64,000 nucleotides of DNA from Streptomyces sp. NBC_01463 (GTDB taxonomy: Bacteria; Actinomycetota; Actinomycetes; Streptomycetales; Streptomycetaceae), in NCBI GenBank assembly GCA_036227345.1, contig CP109468.1, positions 2,914,001 to 2,978,000 of the forward strand. The letters are read 5' to 3'. The position numbers were made by a program, and so were the translations under genes. The number at the start of each line of letters is the position of its first letter. Position 1 is the stretch's first letter. The notes beneath the pieces are model-generated. The model worked only from the letters and a program-made list of their open reading frames with translations, did no database searches and was not told the origin of the DNA. Positions 43,107-52,273 of this stretch are shown piece after piece.

Positions 43107-43721
43107 TCAGACCGCCCGCAGCCGGGCCGCCCACGGGTGGCCGGCGCCCTCGGCCAGCGTGATCGTCTCGGTCAGCCAGGCGCGCCGGTCGTCGCCGAGT
43201 ACGGGCAGTACGGCCTCGAAGTCCTGCTCGTCCTTGGGCCGCCGGGACCGCGACTTGTAGAGGAGCTGGACCTCGGGCGCGAGGTAGGGGACACCGTCGT
43301 CCGACACCCTGCCGAGCCGGTCCAGCGGGAGCCGGATCCGCGGGTCGCGGCGGAACACCCAGTCGCCGTCCTCCGTGTCGTCGAGCATGAACTGCACCCG
43401 CCACGGCTCGTCCGGACCCGGCCGGCACCAGATGTCGTGGACCTGCGGCGGCAGCGTCTCGCCCGGGAGCCAGGGCCGCAGCGTGCCCGGCGGGTCGGCG
43501 GCCCACCACTGCCAGTCCGGCAGGACGCGCTGGACGGCCGACTGGTCGCGGCGCAGCAGGAGTACGTCGACGTCGCCGTGGTCCCGGTAGGCGCGGCCCA
43601 CGGCCAGTTCGACCGCGTACCCGCCCGCGATCCACCACGGGGTGCGCAGCGGGGCGAGCAGCCGTACGGCGTCCGTGAGCGGCATCGGGTCCCAGGGCCC
43701 CCAGGGGGTTTCCGTGCGCAC
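43107..43721 (-). CDS. aminoglycoside adenylyltransferase-like nucleotidyltransferase
   Basis: 204 residues. The active-site pattern GGYAVELAVGRAYRDHGDVDVLLLR (33-57) has the GG and the DVD acidic pair of the nucleotidyltransferase fold, as in lincosamide/aminoglycoside nucleotidyltransferases. The C-terminal half is WxP-rich. Antibiotic substrate not demonstrated; many chromosomal homologues are housekeeping. It starts 6 bp after the NAD-binding protein stop and is probably co-transcribed. Confidence 0.8.
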   Translation of the reverse strand: MRTETPWGPWDPMPLTDAVRLLAPLRTPWWIAGGYAVELAVGRAYRDHGDVDVLLLRRDQSAVQRVLPDWQWWAADPPGTLRPWLPGETLPPQVHDIWCRPGPDEPWRVQFMLDDTEDGDWVFRRDPRIRLPLDRLGRVSDDGVPYLAPEVQLLYKSRSRRPKDEQDFEAVLPVLGDDRRAWLTETITLAEGAGHPWAARLRAV

Positions 43722-43727
43722 CGGCCG

Positions 43728-44660
43728 TCAGCCCGGGGTGAGGAGGTGGCGGTAGCTGTTCGGGTGTTCCCGCAGGTACGTGGCCAGGCTCGTCGCGGGC
43801 CTGCCGGTGAGCCTCGGCACGGCGTCCGAGACCGTGGCCATCTCCCCGGCCGCGATGGCCTCGTACGACGTCACCCAGCCGGCCAGCTCCCAGTCCGGAG
43901 CTCCGTAGCGGGACCGCGAGGCGTAGGCCTCCTCACGGGTCTCCGGGACATAGGTGACGGCCCGTCCGGTGACCCGGCTCAGCTCATCGGCCGCCTCGGC
44001 GAGGGTGAACGCCTCGGGACCTGTCAGGTCGTACGTCTCCCCGTCGTGGGACGGGCCGGCGGGGTCGGTGCCGGCCAGCAGGACCGCGGTCGCGGAGTCG
44101 GCGATGTCCTCGTGGGAGACCGCCGCGACCCTGCCCTCGCCGCCCGGTCCGCGCAGCACGCCGTCGGTGCCGGTCATCGCCGGGAGGCCGGCCAGGTACC
44201 AGCTGTCGCGCAGGAAGGTGTGCCGGACACCGGAGGCGCGGATGTGCGCCTCGGTGTCCCAGTGGTCCCGGGCGAAGGTGAACGTCGCGTCGGGCGCGGC
44301 GCCCAGAAAGGAGACGTACACGATCCGTTCGACACCCGCCGCGACGGCCGCGTCCACCGCCGTCATGTGCTCGCGCACCCGGTCCGGGCTCTCGTGCGCC
44401 GACACCAGGAACAGCGTGTGCGCCCCGGCCAGGGCCCGGCGCATGGCCTCCCCGTCCCCGTAGGGCGCGGGTGGCGCGGTGTCGGCGCCGGGCAGTTCGG
44501 GCAGCCGGGACGGGTCGCGGCCGAGGAGCCGTACGGGGACGCCGGCCCGGGTCAGCCGCTGCGCGACCCGGCCGCCGAGCGCTCCGCTCGCGCCGGTGAC
44601 GGCGGTGAGGGGACCGTGCGTGACAGCGCCGGAATCCTGTGTGCGGTCAGTGGGGTTCAT
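43728..44660 (-). CDS. NmrA/SDR-like NAD(P)-binding protein
   Basis: 310 residues. An atypical short-chain dehydrogenase/NmrA-like fold: AVTGASGALGGRVAQRL near residues 20-36 is the nucleotide-binding motif, followed by VSFLGAAPDATF and a C-terminal substrate domain. The catalytic Tyr-x-x-x-Lys is not apparent, so it may be a redox sensor or a quinone-type reductase (QOR2-like). Overlaps the DUF952 gene by 4 bp. Confidence 0.85.
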   Translation of the reverse strand: MNPTDRTQDSGAVTHGPLTAVTGASGALGGRVAQRLTRAGVPVRLLGRDPSRLPELPGADTAPPAPYGDGEAMRRALAGAHTLFLVSAHESPDRVREHMTAVDAAVAAGVERIVYVSFLGAAPDATFTFARDHWDTEAHIRASGVRHTFLRDSWYLAGLPAMTGTDGVLRGPGGEGRVAAVSHEDIADSATAVLLAGTDPAGPSHDGETYDLTGPEAFTLAEAADELSRVTGRAVTYVPETREEAYASRSRYGAPDWELAGWVTSYEAIAAGEMATVSDAVPRLTGRPATSLATYLREHPNSYRHLLTPG

Positions 44661-45013
44661 GCCGGGTTGCCTTCCTTGCGTGGCCAGGGGCGCACCTCCA
44701 CGACCGCCTCGACCGGCAGCGGTCCGTAGATGTGCGGGAACTCCTCGCCGCCGGGTGCGGCCGGCTCGTACCGCACGGGCGCCGGCAGCCGTTCGGTGTC
44801 GATGACGAGGACCACGAGGTCCTGGTCACCGGCTCCGGCCCGGCTTCCGGCGCCGTACAGCATCTCGGCCACAGCGGCGAGCTGGTGCGGCAGCGAGCAG
44901 TGGATGAAGCCCTCTTCGTGCAGGGTGCGGCCGCGGGTGGACATCTCGTACGTCCCGATCCCGCGGGCCGCCTCCCACAGAGGGCCTTCGGTGAGGTGCA
45001 GCAGTTCGGCCAT
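44657..45013 (-). CDS. DUF952 family protein
   Basis: 118 residues with the DUF952 hallmark LHEEGFIHCSLPHQL and GEEFPHIYGPLP. Members resemble small ADP-ribose-like-binding folds; biochemical role not known. The ATG is 9 bp after the stop of the surface protein gene on the same strand. It is followed by the NmrA-like gene with a 4-bp overlap, so these form one transcription unit. Confidence 0.88.
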   Translation of the reverse strand: MAELLHLTEGPLWEAARGIGTYEMSTRGRTLHEEGFIHCSLPHQLAAVAEMLYGAGSRAGAGDQDLVVLVIDTERLPAPVRYEPAAPGGEEFPHIYGPLPVEAVVEVRPWPRKEGNPA

Positions 45014-45022
45014 GGGCCAAAA

Positions 45023-46393
45023 CTAGCCGCGCCGGCGCGACCTCCGGGCCACCAGCGTGGCCGCCGATCCGGCGACCAGCAGGGCCGCGGCGATTCCGCC
45101 GATCACCCATTCACCGCCGCGCGCACCGGTGTCCGGGAGTTCTCCCCCGGGGTGGGGCGGCCGGTGGGACCAGCTGTGCGTCGGGGTCGGCTGCGGACCC
45201 GGCGTCGACTCCGAGGGGGACGGTCCCGGGGTGTCGGTCGGAGTGGGCGTGGGTGTGGGCGAGTCCGTCGGGGTCGGGGTCGGTGTGGGCGTCGGGGAGT
45301 CGGTCGGGGTCGGTGACGGCGACGGATCCTCTCCGCAGTCCGGCAGATCACCCTCGAACGGGTAGGCGTGCAGCTCCTGGCCGCCCGACTCCCCCTCCGA
45401 CGTGTGGGTCAGCGAACCGGCGCTGTAGAAGCGGCCGTTGGTGCCGCTGATCGCGACGGTCGCCAGACTGGACTGCTGGCCGATCAGCACGCTGCCCTGG
45501 AACTGTCCGGTGCCCTTCAGCCCGATCGCGGTCGCGTCCGGGAAGTTCCACAGCAGGTGCTCGCGGAGCCCCGACTGCGGGAGCGAGCCCATGTAGGTGC
45601 TGATGTTGCGGGTGGTGCCGTAGACGTTGACCAGCACGGTCGCGCCGTCCGGGATGTCACTGAAGGTGATGCCCCCCTGGCCGCCCGCCGCCGTGGTCAG
45701 ATCGGCGTCGACCGCGAAGACCTGGAGGGCGGAGGTGCCGTCGCCGGTGAAGGAGGTCTCCGAACCGTCCGTCCGCACCGTGCCGTTCGCCGGGCGCCTG
45801 TGGTCCTCGTTGTCGTCGTACGCGTAGCAGTGGCTGGCCGCCGTCAGCTCGTCGCGCAGCGCGCTGTACGGATCGGTGGCGTCGGGGTCGTGGACGGTGG
45901 TGGGGCTCACCGTGCCGCTGAGTCCCTGGGCGTAGCGCACCACGCCGTGGTTCGGCCCCTCCTCCGCGAGGAGGCGCTGCCCGCTGACGACGGTCAGGTC
46001 GCCGCCCACCGTCAGGTAGTCCGAGTCGTTGGGCGGCGGCACCCGGGATCCCCCGCCGGCGACACCGACGTTGTAGATCTGCGAGACCCCTGCCCGCTTG
46101 TTCATGTCGAACCGGCCGAGGCCGACGACCTTGCCCTCGGCCTCCGCCGCGGCTTCCCTGACCAGGAAGTCGCCGCCGACGAAGATGTTGATGTTGCTGT
46201 CGTGGTACACGACGGGGTCACTGTTCGGATCCGGCCAGACGGGAGGGCAGTCGTCCCCCAGGCAGGGACCGAGTCCGCCGGGCAGCGGGTCGGCGGCAGC
46301 GGTGGGAGCGAACGCCCCCACCATGACTGCCGCTGCTGCCACCGTCACCGCCACGCGGTGGTTTCTGCCGCTTCTGCGCTTTTTTGTTCCCAT
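45023..46393 (-). CDS. LPDTG-anchored choice-of-anchor A surface protein
   Basis: 456 residues from ATG 46393. Signal peptide to about residue 35 ([24 protein letters not shown]). The choice-of-anchor A domain spans about 60-345 and includes a [13 protein letters not shown] segment. A long Pro/Thr/Ser/Asp linker (about 355-400) precedes the sortase signal LPDTG (about 417-421), a membrane helix ([18 protein letters not shown]) and a basic tail ARRSRRRG. It is therefore covalently attached to the wall. No Shine-Dalgarno is clear. Possible function is adhesion or aerial surface structure. Confidence 0.88.
   Translation of the reverse strand: MGTKKRRSGRNHRVAVTVAAAAVMVGAFAPTAAADPLPGGLGPCLGDDCPPVWPDPNSDPVVYHDSNINIFVGGDFLVREAAAEAEGKVVGLGRFDMNKRAGVSQIYNVGVAGGGSRVPPPNDSDYLTVGGDLTVVSGQRLLAEEGPNHGVVRYAQGLSGTVSPTTVHDPDATDPYSALRDELTAASHCYAYDDNEDHRRPANGTVRTDGSETSFTGDGTSALQVFAVDADLTTAAGGQGGITFSDIPDGATVLVNVYGTTRNISTYMGSLPQSGLREHLLWNFPDATAIGLKGTGQFQGSVLIGQQSSLATVAISGTNGRFYSAGSLTHTSEGESGGQELHAYPFEGDLPDCGEDPSPSPTPTDSPTPTPTPTPTDSPTPTPTPTDTPGPSPSESTPGPQPTPTHSWSHRPPHPGGELPDTGARGGEWVIGGIAAALLVAGSAATLVARRSRRRG
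45233..45322. repeat. degenerate tandem repeat encoding the Pro/Thr linker
   Basis: The G/T-rich plus strand (GTCGGGGT-, GGCGTGGGTGTG-type units) encodes repeated PTPT and DSPT dipeptides on the minus strand. Such tracts vary in length between strains by slippage. Confidence 0.75.
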
Positions 46394-46470
46394 ACAGCGC
46401 AATATGAAGCTTTACTGCGGATTCATCGGGCATGCCACGCCGGGCGGCGGCCCACGTACGCCGAGTGCCG

Positions 46471-47484
46471 TCAGCCCGCCAGCAGCTTCGCCTCGGTCGC
46501 CGGGTCGAGGCCGGTCGGCGGACGGTCGGCGCGCTGCGGTGCCGTACCGCCGATGTCGCACAGCCACGCCCAGGTGTCCGCGACCGTCTCCTCGACCGGC
46601 CGGCAGCGCAGCCCCGCGGCATGGGCACGGCCGACATCGCCCTGGTGGAGGGTGTCGTACAGCTCCCCCGGCGGCAGCCAGACCGGCAGGTCGGTCCAGG
46701 GCTCGACGCCCGCCGCCAGGATCCGGCCGCTGTCGGTCCAGCGCAGCTCGGCATCGGAACCGGTGGCGCGCACGCACGCGTTCAGCAGCTCGCCCATCGT
46801 GGTGTGCCCGGGGCGGCTGACCAGGTTGTACGGGCCGTGCAGTCCCGCTTCCGCGGCGTCCAGCATCCATGCGGCGAGGTCGCGCGCGTCGATGTACTGC
46901 AGGGCGGCATCCGGCCTCCCGGGCGCGAGCACGGGGCCGCCGCGGGCGATCCGTGTCAGCCACCACGGCAGCCTGCCGACGTTCTCCCAGGGGCCGATGA
47001 CCAGCCCCGCGCGGGCCAGGACGGCCCGGTCGCCGAAGGCGTCCAGCACGGCCAGTTCGCCGCCGCGCTTGGCCAGGGCGTACGGGACGTCGTCACCGGC
47101 GTCCGGCGAGGCGCCCTCCACCAGCGGGCCGTCCTCGTCCAGGCCGGCCGGTGCCGGGTAGTCGTACACGGACCGGCTGGAGACGTACACATAACGTGCG
47201 GCCCGGCCCGACAGCAGCCGCGCCGCGTCCCGTACGGCCGAGGGCGCACCGCTCCAGGTGTCGACGACCACGTCCCACGTGTGCGTGCCGTCCCCGGGCG
47301 GTGCGACGGCGGCGAGCGCGGCCAGACCGCCCTCCTCGGTACGGTCGCCGAGCAGTTCGGCCACGCCCGGCGGGGGTGCGTGGCGGCCGCGGTGGAACAC
47401 CGTGACCTCCCAGCCGCGTGCGAGCGCGGACTCGGTAACGGCTCTGCCGACGAACTCCGTACCACCCAGTATCAGAAGCCTCAT
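46471..47484 (-). CDS. NAD-dependent epimerase/dehydratase family protein
   Basis: 337 residues. Rossmann motif GGTEFVGRAV (7-16), then YVYVSSRSVYDYP with the SSR/S serine and the Tyr-Lys pair in DVPYALAKRGGE (YxxxK). Extended SDR fold, similar to nucleotide-sugar epimerases/reductases. The C-terminal domain (VEETVADTWAWL) matches the family. Substrate is unknown. Confidence 0.88.
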   Translation of the reverse strand: MRLLILGGTEFVGRAVTESALARGWEVTVFHRGRHAPPPGVAELLGDRTEEGGLAALAAVAPPGDGTHTWDVVVDTWSGAPSAVRDAARLLSGRAARYVYVSSRSVYDYPAPAGLDEDGPLVEGASPDAGDDVPYALAKRGGELAVLDAFGDRAVLARAGLVIGPWENVGRLPWWLTRIARGGPVLAPGRPDAALQYIDARDLAAWMLDAAEAGLHGPYNLVSRPGHTTMGELLNACVRATGSDAELRWTDSGRILAAGVEPWTDLPVWLPPGELYDTLHQGDVGRAHAAGLRCRPVEETVADTWAWLCDIGGTAPQRADRPPTGLDPATEAKLLAG

Positions 47485-47574
47485 GTCCCCGACCCTGCCC
47501 GGCCGCGGCCCGCTCCGGACCGGACCTCGCTCTCGGCTGAATCACCCGCCGGGGCCCATGAGGTGCCGGAACGC

Positions 47575-48525
47575 TCAGGAGAGGGCGAGCGGGCTGCGGT
47601 TGCGCAGCAGCCACTGGTGATACCCGGCCGCCCGCCGGGCCGCTTTCCGGTAGGCGGTCTCCAGTTCGCCGTACACCGCCGTCATGTCGGCGCCCGGCCG
47701 GGAGACCAGCAGCAGGCGCACGGCGAGCGGGTCGTCGCGCAGCGGGCGGATCGCCATGTCGTCGCGCGGGCCCGAGGTGGGCTGGCACGGCGCCACCGCC
47801 TCACCGAGGACGACGAGCGAGGCGGCGGTGAGGTAGTCGCCGTGCAGCACGGTCGGCGCGACGCCGGCCGCACCGAACACCCGTCGCAGGCCGTCCCATT
47901 CGCCGTCCACCGTGGGGTCGACCATCCACCGGTCGGCGGCCAGGTCGGCGAGGTCGACGACGGACAGCGAGGCCGCCGGGTGGTCGCGGGCCATGGAGAT
48001 GAACTGCGGTTCGCGGTCCACCAGCACCCGCTGATCCAGGCCGTCCGGAACGGACAGCGGGCAGCCCTCCACCTCGTGGACGAAGGCCACGTCGAGCCGG
48101 CCCTCCCCGACCGCGCGCAGCAGCGCGTGGGCGGAGACGTCGACCCGCAGCGAGATGTCCGTGCCGGGCAGCCGGAGCCGCAGTCCGCGCAGCCAGTCGC
48201 CGATCACCCTGCTCGCGGTGCAGCCGATCCGCAGCCGCGGTCCGCCGGCCCGGGCGGCGTCCGCCTCCGCCCGTGCGTCGGTGACCAGTGCGCTCATGCC
48301 GTCGACGAGGGGACGGGCCCGGCTGAGGACGGCGCGGCCCAGCAGGGTGGGCCGGCAGCCGGTGCGTCCGCGGCTGAACAGTTCGGCGCCCAGCGCGTTC
48401 TCGATCCGGCGCAGCTGAGTGGTGAGCGAGGGCTGGCTGACGCCCAGTCTGCGGGCCGCCCGGTGCAGGCTCCCGGTGTCGGCGATGGCGCACAGCGCCC
48501 TGAGGTGCCTCACCTCAAGCTCCAT
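47575..48525 (-). CDS. LysR family transcriptional regulator, probable snpA activator
   Basis: 316 residues from ATG 48525. N-terminal HTH LRALCAIADTGSLHRAARRLGVSQPSLTTQLRRIE (in two parts: residues 8-24 and 25-42) followed by the LysR substrate-binding domain. It is transcribed divergently from the snapalysin gene. In S. lividans and S. coelicolor the snpA/mprA gene is activated by exactly such a divergent LysR regulator (SnpR/MprR), so that role is likely here. Confidence 0.9.
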   Translation of the reverse strand: MELEVRHLRALCAIADTGSLHRAARRLGVSQPSLTTQLRRIENALGAELFSRGRTGCRPTLLGRAVLSRARPLVDGMSALVTDARAEADAARAGGPRLRIGCTASRVIGDWLRGLRLRLPGTDISLRVDVSAHALLRAVGEGRLDVAFVHEVEGCPLSVPDGLDQRVLVDREPQFISMARDHPAASLSVVDLADLAADRWMVDPTVDGEWDGLRRVFGAAGVAPTVLHGDYLTAASLVVLGEAVAPCQPTSGPRDDMAIRPLRDDPLAVRLLLVSRPGADMTAVYGELETAYRKAARRAAGYHQWLLRNRSPLALS

Positions 48526-48783
48526 GCTGCCGAGGGTAGGGCGGCGCGGCCGTGCCGCACCAGACGCCGCAACCCCATCAAATCCCGTTAATTCCGCGAC
48601 TGTTGGTGTGTCCGACACCGGGTGTGCGACTGCGGGGTCCGGGCGGGCGATAGGGCGGCGTTATCACCGGTTGGCATCATCCGCACGGGCTCCGGCTCCC
48701 TGACACTCGCTGCGTACCGCCCCCGTCCATGTCCGATGACCGGACGGGTTCCTCTGACAGGTAACTGGTAGGAGACACCCCCC
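48526..48783. promoter_or_regulatory. divergent lysR-snpA promoter region
   Basis: 258 bp between the two divergent starts. LysR-type regulators usually bind T-N11-A palindromes in this position, but I do not see a strong symmetrical site. An AT-richer segment lies near 48575-48600, where the regulator's own promoter may be. No other gene. Confidence 0.4.
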
Positions 48784-49458
48784 ATGAGACACCCCAGGAC
48801 CGTCATGTCGGCCGTGCTCGGCCTCGGCTTCGGCCTCGCCGCCGCGCTGGGCACCGCCCCCGCGATCGCCTCCGCCTCCCCGGCTCCCGCCGCTCCCCCC
48901 ACCTCCACCGTCCAGTCCGCGTACACGTCCACCGCCGGATCGCACGAGAGCGCCGCCGCCAACAAGGCGTTCTTCGAAGCGGTGGCGAAGTCGGTGGCCG
49001 AGAAGCGGGCCGCCCAGCCGGGCGTCCAGGCCGTCACCATCGTCTACAGCACCGCCAACGCGCCCAGCTTCCGCACGCAGATAGCCAACAGCGCGCAGAT
49101 CTGGAACAGCTCGGTCTCCAACGTCCGGCTGCAGGAAGGCTCCAACGCCGACTTCACGTACTACGAGGGCAATGACCCGAGCGGCTCGTACGCGAGCACC
49201 GACGGTCACGGCAACGGCTACATCTTCCTCGACTACGCGCAGAACCAGCAGTACGACTCGACCCGGGTCACGACCCACGAGACCGGGCACGTCCTCGGCC
49301 TGCCGGACCACTACTCGGGCCCGTGCAGCGAGCTGATGTCGGGCGGGGGCCCCGGCCCGTCCTGCACCAACCCGTATCCGGACTCCAATGAGCGCAGCCA
49401 GGTGAACTACCTCTGGCAGAACGGCTTCGCGGCCGCTCTCGCCCGCGCCGGTTCCTGA
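48784..49458 (+). CDS. snpA: snapalysin-family secreted zinc metalloprotease
   Basis: 224 residues. Signal peptide 1 to about 30, a short propeptide ([16 protein letters not shown]...), then the catalytic domain with [12 protein letters not shown], the HExxHxxGxxD zinc site with Asp third ligand, plus a Cys pair. Snapalysin is the smallest known zinc metalloprotease and cleaves milk proteins. GGTAGGAGA precedes the ATG. A divergent LysR gene lies upstream. Confidence 0.95.
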   Translation: MRHPRTVMSAVLGLGFGLAAALGTAPAIASASPAPAAPPTSTVQSAYTSTAGSHESAAANKAFFEAVAKSVAEKRAAQPGVQAVTIVYSTANAPSFRTQIANSAQIWNSSVSNVRLQEGSNADFTYYEGNDPSGSYASTDGHGNGYIFLDYAQNQQYDSTRVTTHETGHVLGLPDHYSGPCSELMSGGGPGPSCTNPYPDSNERSQVNYLWQNGFAAALARAGS

Positions 49459-49475
49459 TTCCCGACCGCGCCGAC

Positions 49476-49504
49476 GGGGCCACCTCGCAGGACGGGGTGG
49501 CCCC
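49476..49504. terminator. stem-loop terminator after snapalysin gene
   Basis: GGGGCCACC (49476-49484) pairs with GGTGGCCCC (49496-49504). It lies between snpA and the convergent GntR gene. Confidence 0.75.
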
Positions 49505-49537
49505 CTTCGCGTGACGGGGCGCCGGCCGCGCCGGGGG

Positions 49538-49897
49538 TCATCCGGCGGCGAGCTCGGTACGGACGAGGGCCAGCAGTTCGTCCTCCGTCATGCCGAGCTC
49601 GCGGGCCTCGCCGACCATCTCGCGCACCCGGTCCAGGAGTCTGGCGCGGTGCGGGGAGGCGTTCTGGGCGACGACGGCGCCGCGACCCCGCCGCAGTTCG
49701 ATCAGCCCTTCCTCGCGCAGCCGCTGGTAGCCGCGCAGGACGGTGTGCACATTCACGCCGAGCGATTCGGCGAGGACCCGGGCGGCGGGCAGCCGCTCGC
49801 CGGGAGCCACCGCCCCGTCGGCGACGGCACGGCGCACACAGGCCGCGATCTGGTCGCCGAGCGGCACGGTGGAGGTGGGGTCGACCCGGAAGAGCAT
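49538..49897 (-). CDS. GntR family regulator, YtrA subfamily
   Basis: 119 residues: a GntR winged helix with no large effector domain. Its hallmark is LGDQIAACVRRAVADGAVAPGERLPAARVLAESLGVNVHTVLRGYQRL (residues 14-58). This short type corresponds to the YtrA subfamily, often paired with ABC or membrane protein genes. It starts 2 bp after the DUF1648 gene stop and is co-transcribed with it; it probably represses the operon at the palindrome upstream. Confidence 0.9.
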   Translation of the reverse strand: MLFRVDPTSTVPLGDQIAACVRRAVADGAVAPGERLPAARVLAESLGVNVHTVLRGYQRLREEGLIELRRGRGAVVAQNASPHRARLLDRVREMVGEARELGMTEDELLALVRTELAAG

Positions 49898-49899
49898 GG

Positions 49900-50898
49900 T
49901 CAGTGGTCCGTTCGGCGCTGGTCGATCAGGGTGTTGAGGAGAGCAGCACCGGTGGCCGAGTCGTCGACGGTCACCGCGAAGTCCCGGCCGCCGGCCAGGC
50001 GTGCCACGATCCCCTCACCGGAGCGGATCATGACGCCGGTGCGTCCCGGCCGGATCCGGTACCCCCAGCCGCCGTACTCGGCCAGCGGGTTGATGTCCCG
50101 GCTGACCGCCGTCTCTATCCGGTCGAGCGGTACCCGGACGCGTGGCCACGGCAGCATCCCGGAAACGGTGATCCCCCGCCGGTCCACGGTCACGTACGGG
50201 CGGGCGAAGGCCGCCAGGAGCAGCCCGAAGAGCAGGGCCGGAATCGCGGCGGTCCAGCCCGCGGTGAAGAGCAGGGCGACGCCTGCGGCGCACGTCACGA
50301 ACGCGACGGGCGTCAGCCACCAGGCCCCGGCACTGCGCGCCCACCCCGCCACCTCCCCGGTCGCCAGCGTGATCCGCTCCCCGCCCCCGGCCCCGCCGTC
50401 CCCGTCCGGAACCTCTCCGGCCGGCTCTTCCGGTACGGGAAGGAGGGCGGCGAGCAGCAGCCCGAGACCGAAGGCGAGCGCGCCGGCTCCCAGCGCCGCG
50501 GCCAGGTGCCACAGGGGGAACGAGACGTCCTGGGCGCGGCCCCGCGCATCCACGGCGGCGTCCACGTTGATCAGCAGGACCACCGCCATCACGTAGCCCA
50601 GGAATCCGGCAACCGCCCAGCCGGAGGCGATCACCCCGCGGTGGGCCCGCCCCCGGAACTTCCCGCCGGCGGCCATCAGCGTCCACAGCGCCCCCATGCT
50701 GATGAGCAGCACCGTGGTGACGACCACGTACTCGGTCCGGCCGGCATGGTCGTCAGCCCTGCCGTTGCCCACGAAATGGCTGGCCAGCTGCGCGGGCAGC
50801 CGGTCTCGACGGGTCGCGAAGAGGATCAGGTCGACGGCGAGGGCGAGCAGGAACGGCAACGCTGCGAGGGCGGCGCGGCCTGCGTTCTTCCGGTTCAT
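49900..50898 (-). CDS. DUF1648 domain membrane protein
   Basis: 332 residues from the ATG at 50898 (GGAGG, 5-nt spacing); a start 21 bp upstream is less good. The N-terminal third is a DUF1648-type module (LDLILFATRRDRLPAQLASHF pattern) with four helices. A second set of hydrophobic segments and a C-terminal soluble part ending in VDDSATGAALLNTLID follow. Function is unknown. In Bacillus similar YtrA-linked membrane proteins respond to cell-wall stress. Confidence 0.8.
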   Translation of the reverse strand: MNRKNAGRAALAALPFLLALAVDLILFATRRDRLPAQLASHFVGNGRADDHAGRTEYVVVTTVLLISMGALWTLMAAGGKFRGRAHRGVIASGWAVAGFLGYVMAVVLLINVDAAVDARGRAQDVSFPLWHLAAALGAGALAFGLGLLLAALLPVPEEPAGEVPDGDGGAGGGERITLATGEVAGWARSAGAWWLTPVAFVTCAAGVALLFTAGWTAAIPALLFGLLLAAFARPYVTVDRRGITVSGMLPWPRVRVPLDRIETAVSRDINPLAEYGGWGYRIRPGRTGVMIRSGEGIVARLAGGRDFAVTVDDSATGAALLNTLIDQRRTDH

Positions 50899-50907
50899 CT
50901 TAACCTC

Positions 50908-50934
50908 CATTGTTCGCATACTAGTAGAACAATG
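50908..50934. promoter_or_regulatory. candidate GntR operator upstream of DUF1648-gntR operon
   Basis: CATTGTTC (50908-50915) and GAACAATG (50927-50934), perfect 8-bp arms around an 11-nt spacer that contains ACTAGT. It is 10-36 bp upstream of the operon's first start codon and overlaps the presumed promoter. Likely autoregulatory. Confidence 0.6.
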
Positions 50935-50989
50935 AGAGAGTGCAATGGCTGTGTGGATACGGCTGCTCGGTTATCCGCGCGGAAACGAC

Positions 50990-51026
50990 GGACCGGCCCG
51001 ACGGTGTCATGCCGTCGGGCCGGTCC
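50990..51026. terminator. 15-bp stem terminator
   Basis: GGACCGGCCCGACGG (50990-51004) and CCGTCGGGCCGGTCC (51012-51026) pair perfectly with loop TGTCATG. It lies 81 bp downstream of the minus-strand hypothetical gene and upstream of the DUF1648 operon, insulating them. Confidence 0.8.
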
Positions 51027-51107
51027 GGAGAAGCGAGGAGAGCGGAAGAGGTGGGGAGGAAGGGGTGCGTAAGAGGTGGGGAAAGCCGGAAGGGCGGAAG
51101 GGGGGGG

Positions 51108-51776
51108 TCAGGCCGTTTCGAGCGGGAACGCGCCCCGGTGGCCGGTGCCCGCGCCCGCGACCGGGCGCGGCTCGAACTCCCGGCAGCTCCAGACCTCCTG
51201 GACGAATCCGCTGCGCCGGTCCCACAGGTCGAGGACGTCGTCCTCACCGTCCGCCCCGCGGTAGGCCTCCTTCGCGCCCCGGAAGCAGGCGAGACCGCCG
51301 GACAGCCCGCGGCCGGGCGCCGGGAAGTAGTCCGAGAAGGCGCACGCGATACAGGTCCGGAGCCGGATCCCGGGCGGCAGCGCCCGCTGGATGGTGGCGA
51401 GCGCGGCCCCGAAGTCGCTCTCGGCCCGGTGCGACCGGAAGGCCGCTCCGCCGTACCGCAGCTCCAGATAGAGATACGGATCGGGCCTGCGCAGCGACAA
51501 CAGGCAGCTCAGCGTGGCCTGGTGGACCTCACCGTCCGCGGTGACCGGGAACGGCAGGTCCCATTCCAGGACGCAGTCGTTCAGCACACCGTCCGCGAGG
51601 GCGAACATCCCGCTCTCCGGCGGCATGCCCGCCACCGGGCACAGGGCGCCGAAGCTCTCGCCCTCGAAATCGACTCCCCGGACGCGGAGGCGGAGTTGCT
51701 GTCCGTCGGTGGTGAGGATGACGGCATCGGAGCCCTGTCGGTCCCGGTACCACCCTGCCCACGACTCATCTGTCAT
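51108..51776 (-). CDS. hypothetical protein (DUF6304-like)
   Basis: 222 residues of a soluble protein with no signal peptide. I recall a Streptomyces family of this size (DUF6304) with WAGWYRDRQG at its start and a conserved central region LSLRRPDPYLYLELRYGG. It has a Cys pair (TCIACAF) but no clear catalytic motif. Identification as DUF6304 is from memory and should be treated as tentative. It stands alone between terminators. Confidence 0.7.
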   Translation of the reverse strand: MTDESWAGWYRDRQGSDAVILTTDGQQLRLRVRGVDFEGESFGALCPVAGMPPESGMFALADGVLNDCVLEWDLPFPVTADGEVHQATLSCLLSLRRPDPYLYLELRYGGAAFRSHRAESDFGAALATIQRALPPGIRLRTCIACAFSDYFPAPGRGLSGGLACFRGAKEAYRGADGEDDVLDLWDRRSGFVQEVWSCREFEPRPVAGAGTGHRGAFPLETA

Positions 51777-52273
51777 GGGCAGGGACTGTAGCCCGTGCCG
51801 CGGACACTCCCCGTGCCGCCCTCCGCTTCCTCGCCCGGCCCCTGTGACCTCGGTTGATCCTCACGGCACCTCGCCCCGCTCCCTTCCCTTGATCCTCGAC
51901 GCCCGCACGCCCCGTTCTCGTCCCGCATTCGTCCGGCTCTCGTCCTGCTCTCCTTGCTCCCTTCCCAACCCCTTTCCCTCATCCGCTCCCCCGTTCCTTG
52001 CGCCCACCCCGGTCCGCCCGCAGGGCGTCCGCGGGGCATCCGCGGGGCCCCCGCGTCCGCCGTCCGCCCTCAACCGGCGTACTTCCTGGTGGTGTTGAGG
52101 GCGTACGGGTTCCGCAGGGGCCGCTCGCTCCCTCCTCGGCGCCCCCGCGCCGGGGCAGCCGTCGCGTCGGCCGTCAGCTCAGCTCTCCCTCGCCCCTCCC
52201 TTCGTCTCGCCGCGACCGCATGCGTGTACGGCCGGGCAGCCGGTGTGTCCGCCGCCTCCCCTCCGTACGCCGG
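51777..52273. other. low-complexity intergenic region
   Basis: 497 bp with C/T-rich, repetitive plus-strand composition. Open frames on either strand here are Arg/Ser/Gly-rich and not credible. It carries no promoter or repeat that I would defend. Confidence 0.5.

Noticed and set aside
45233..45322. CRISPR-like repeat
   Set aside because: The units are short, contiguous and in frame with a Pro/Thr protein linker, not spaced repeats.
48526..48783. Strong LysR operator in the snpA promoter region
   Set aside because: No clear T-N11-A palindrome stands out, so only the region is annotated.
51773..52254. ORFs in the low-complexity gap on both strands
   Set aside because: Compositionally biased (Arg/Ser/Gly/Pro), no ribosome-binding sites and no motif.
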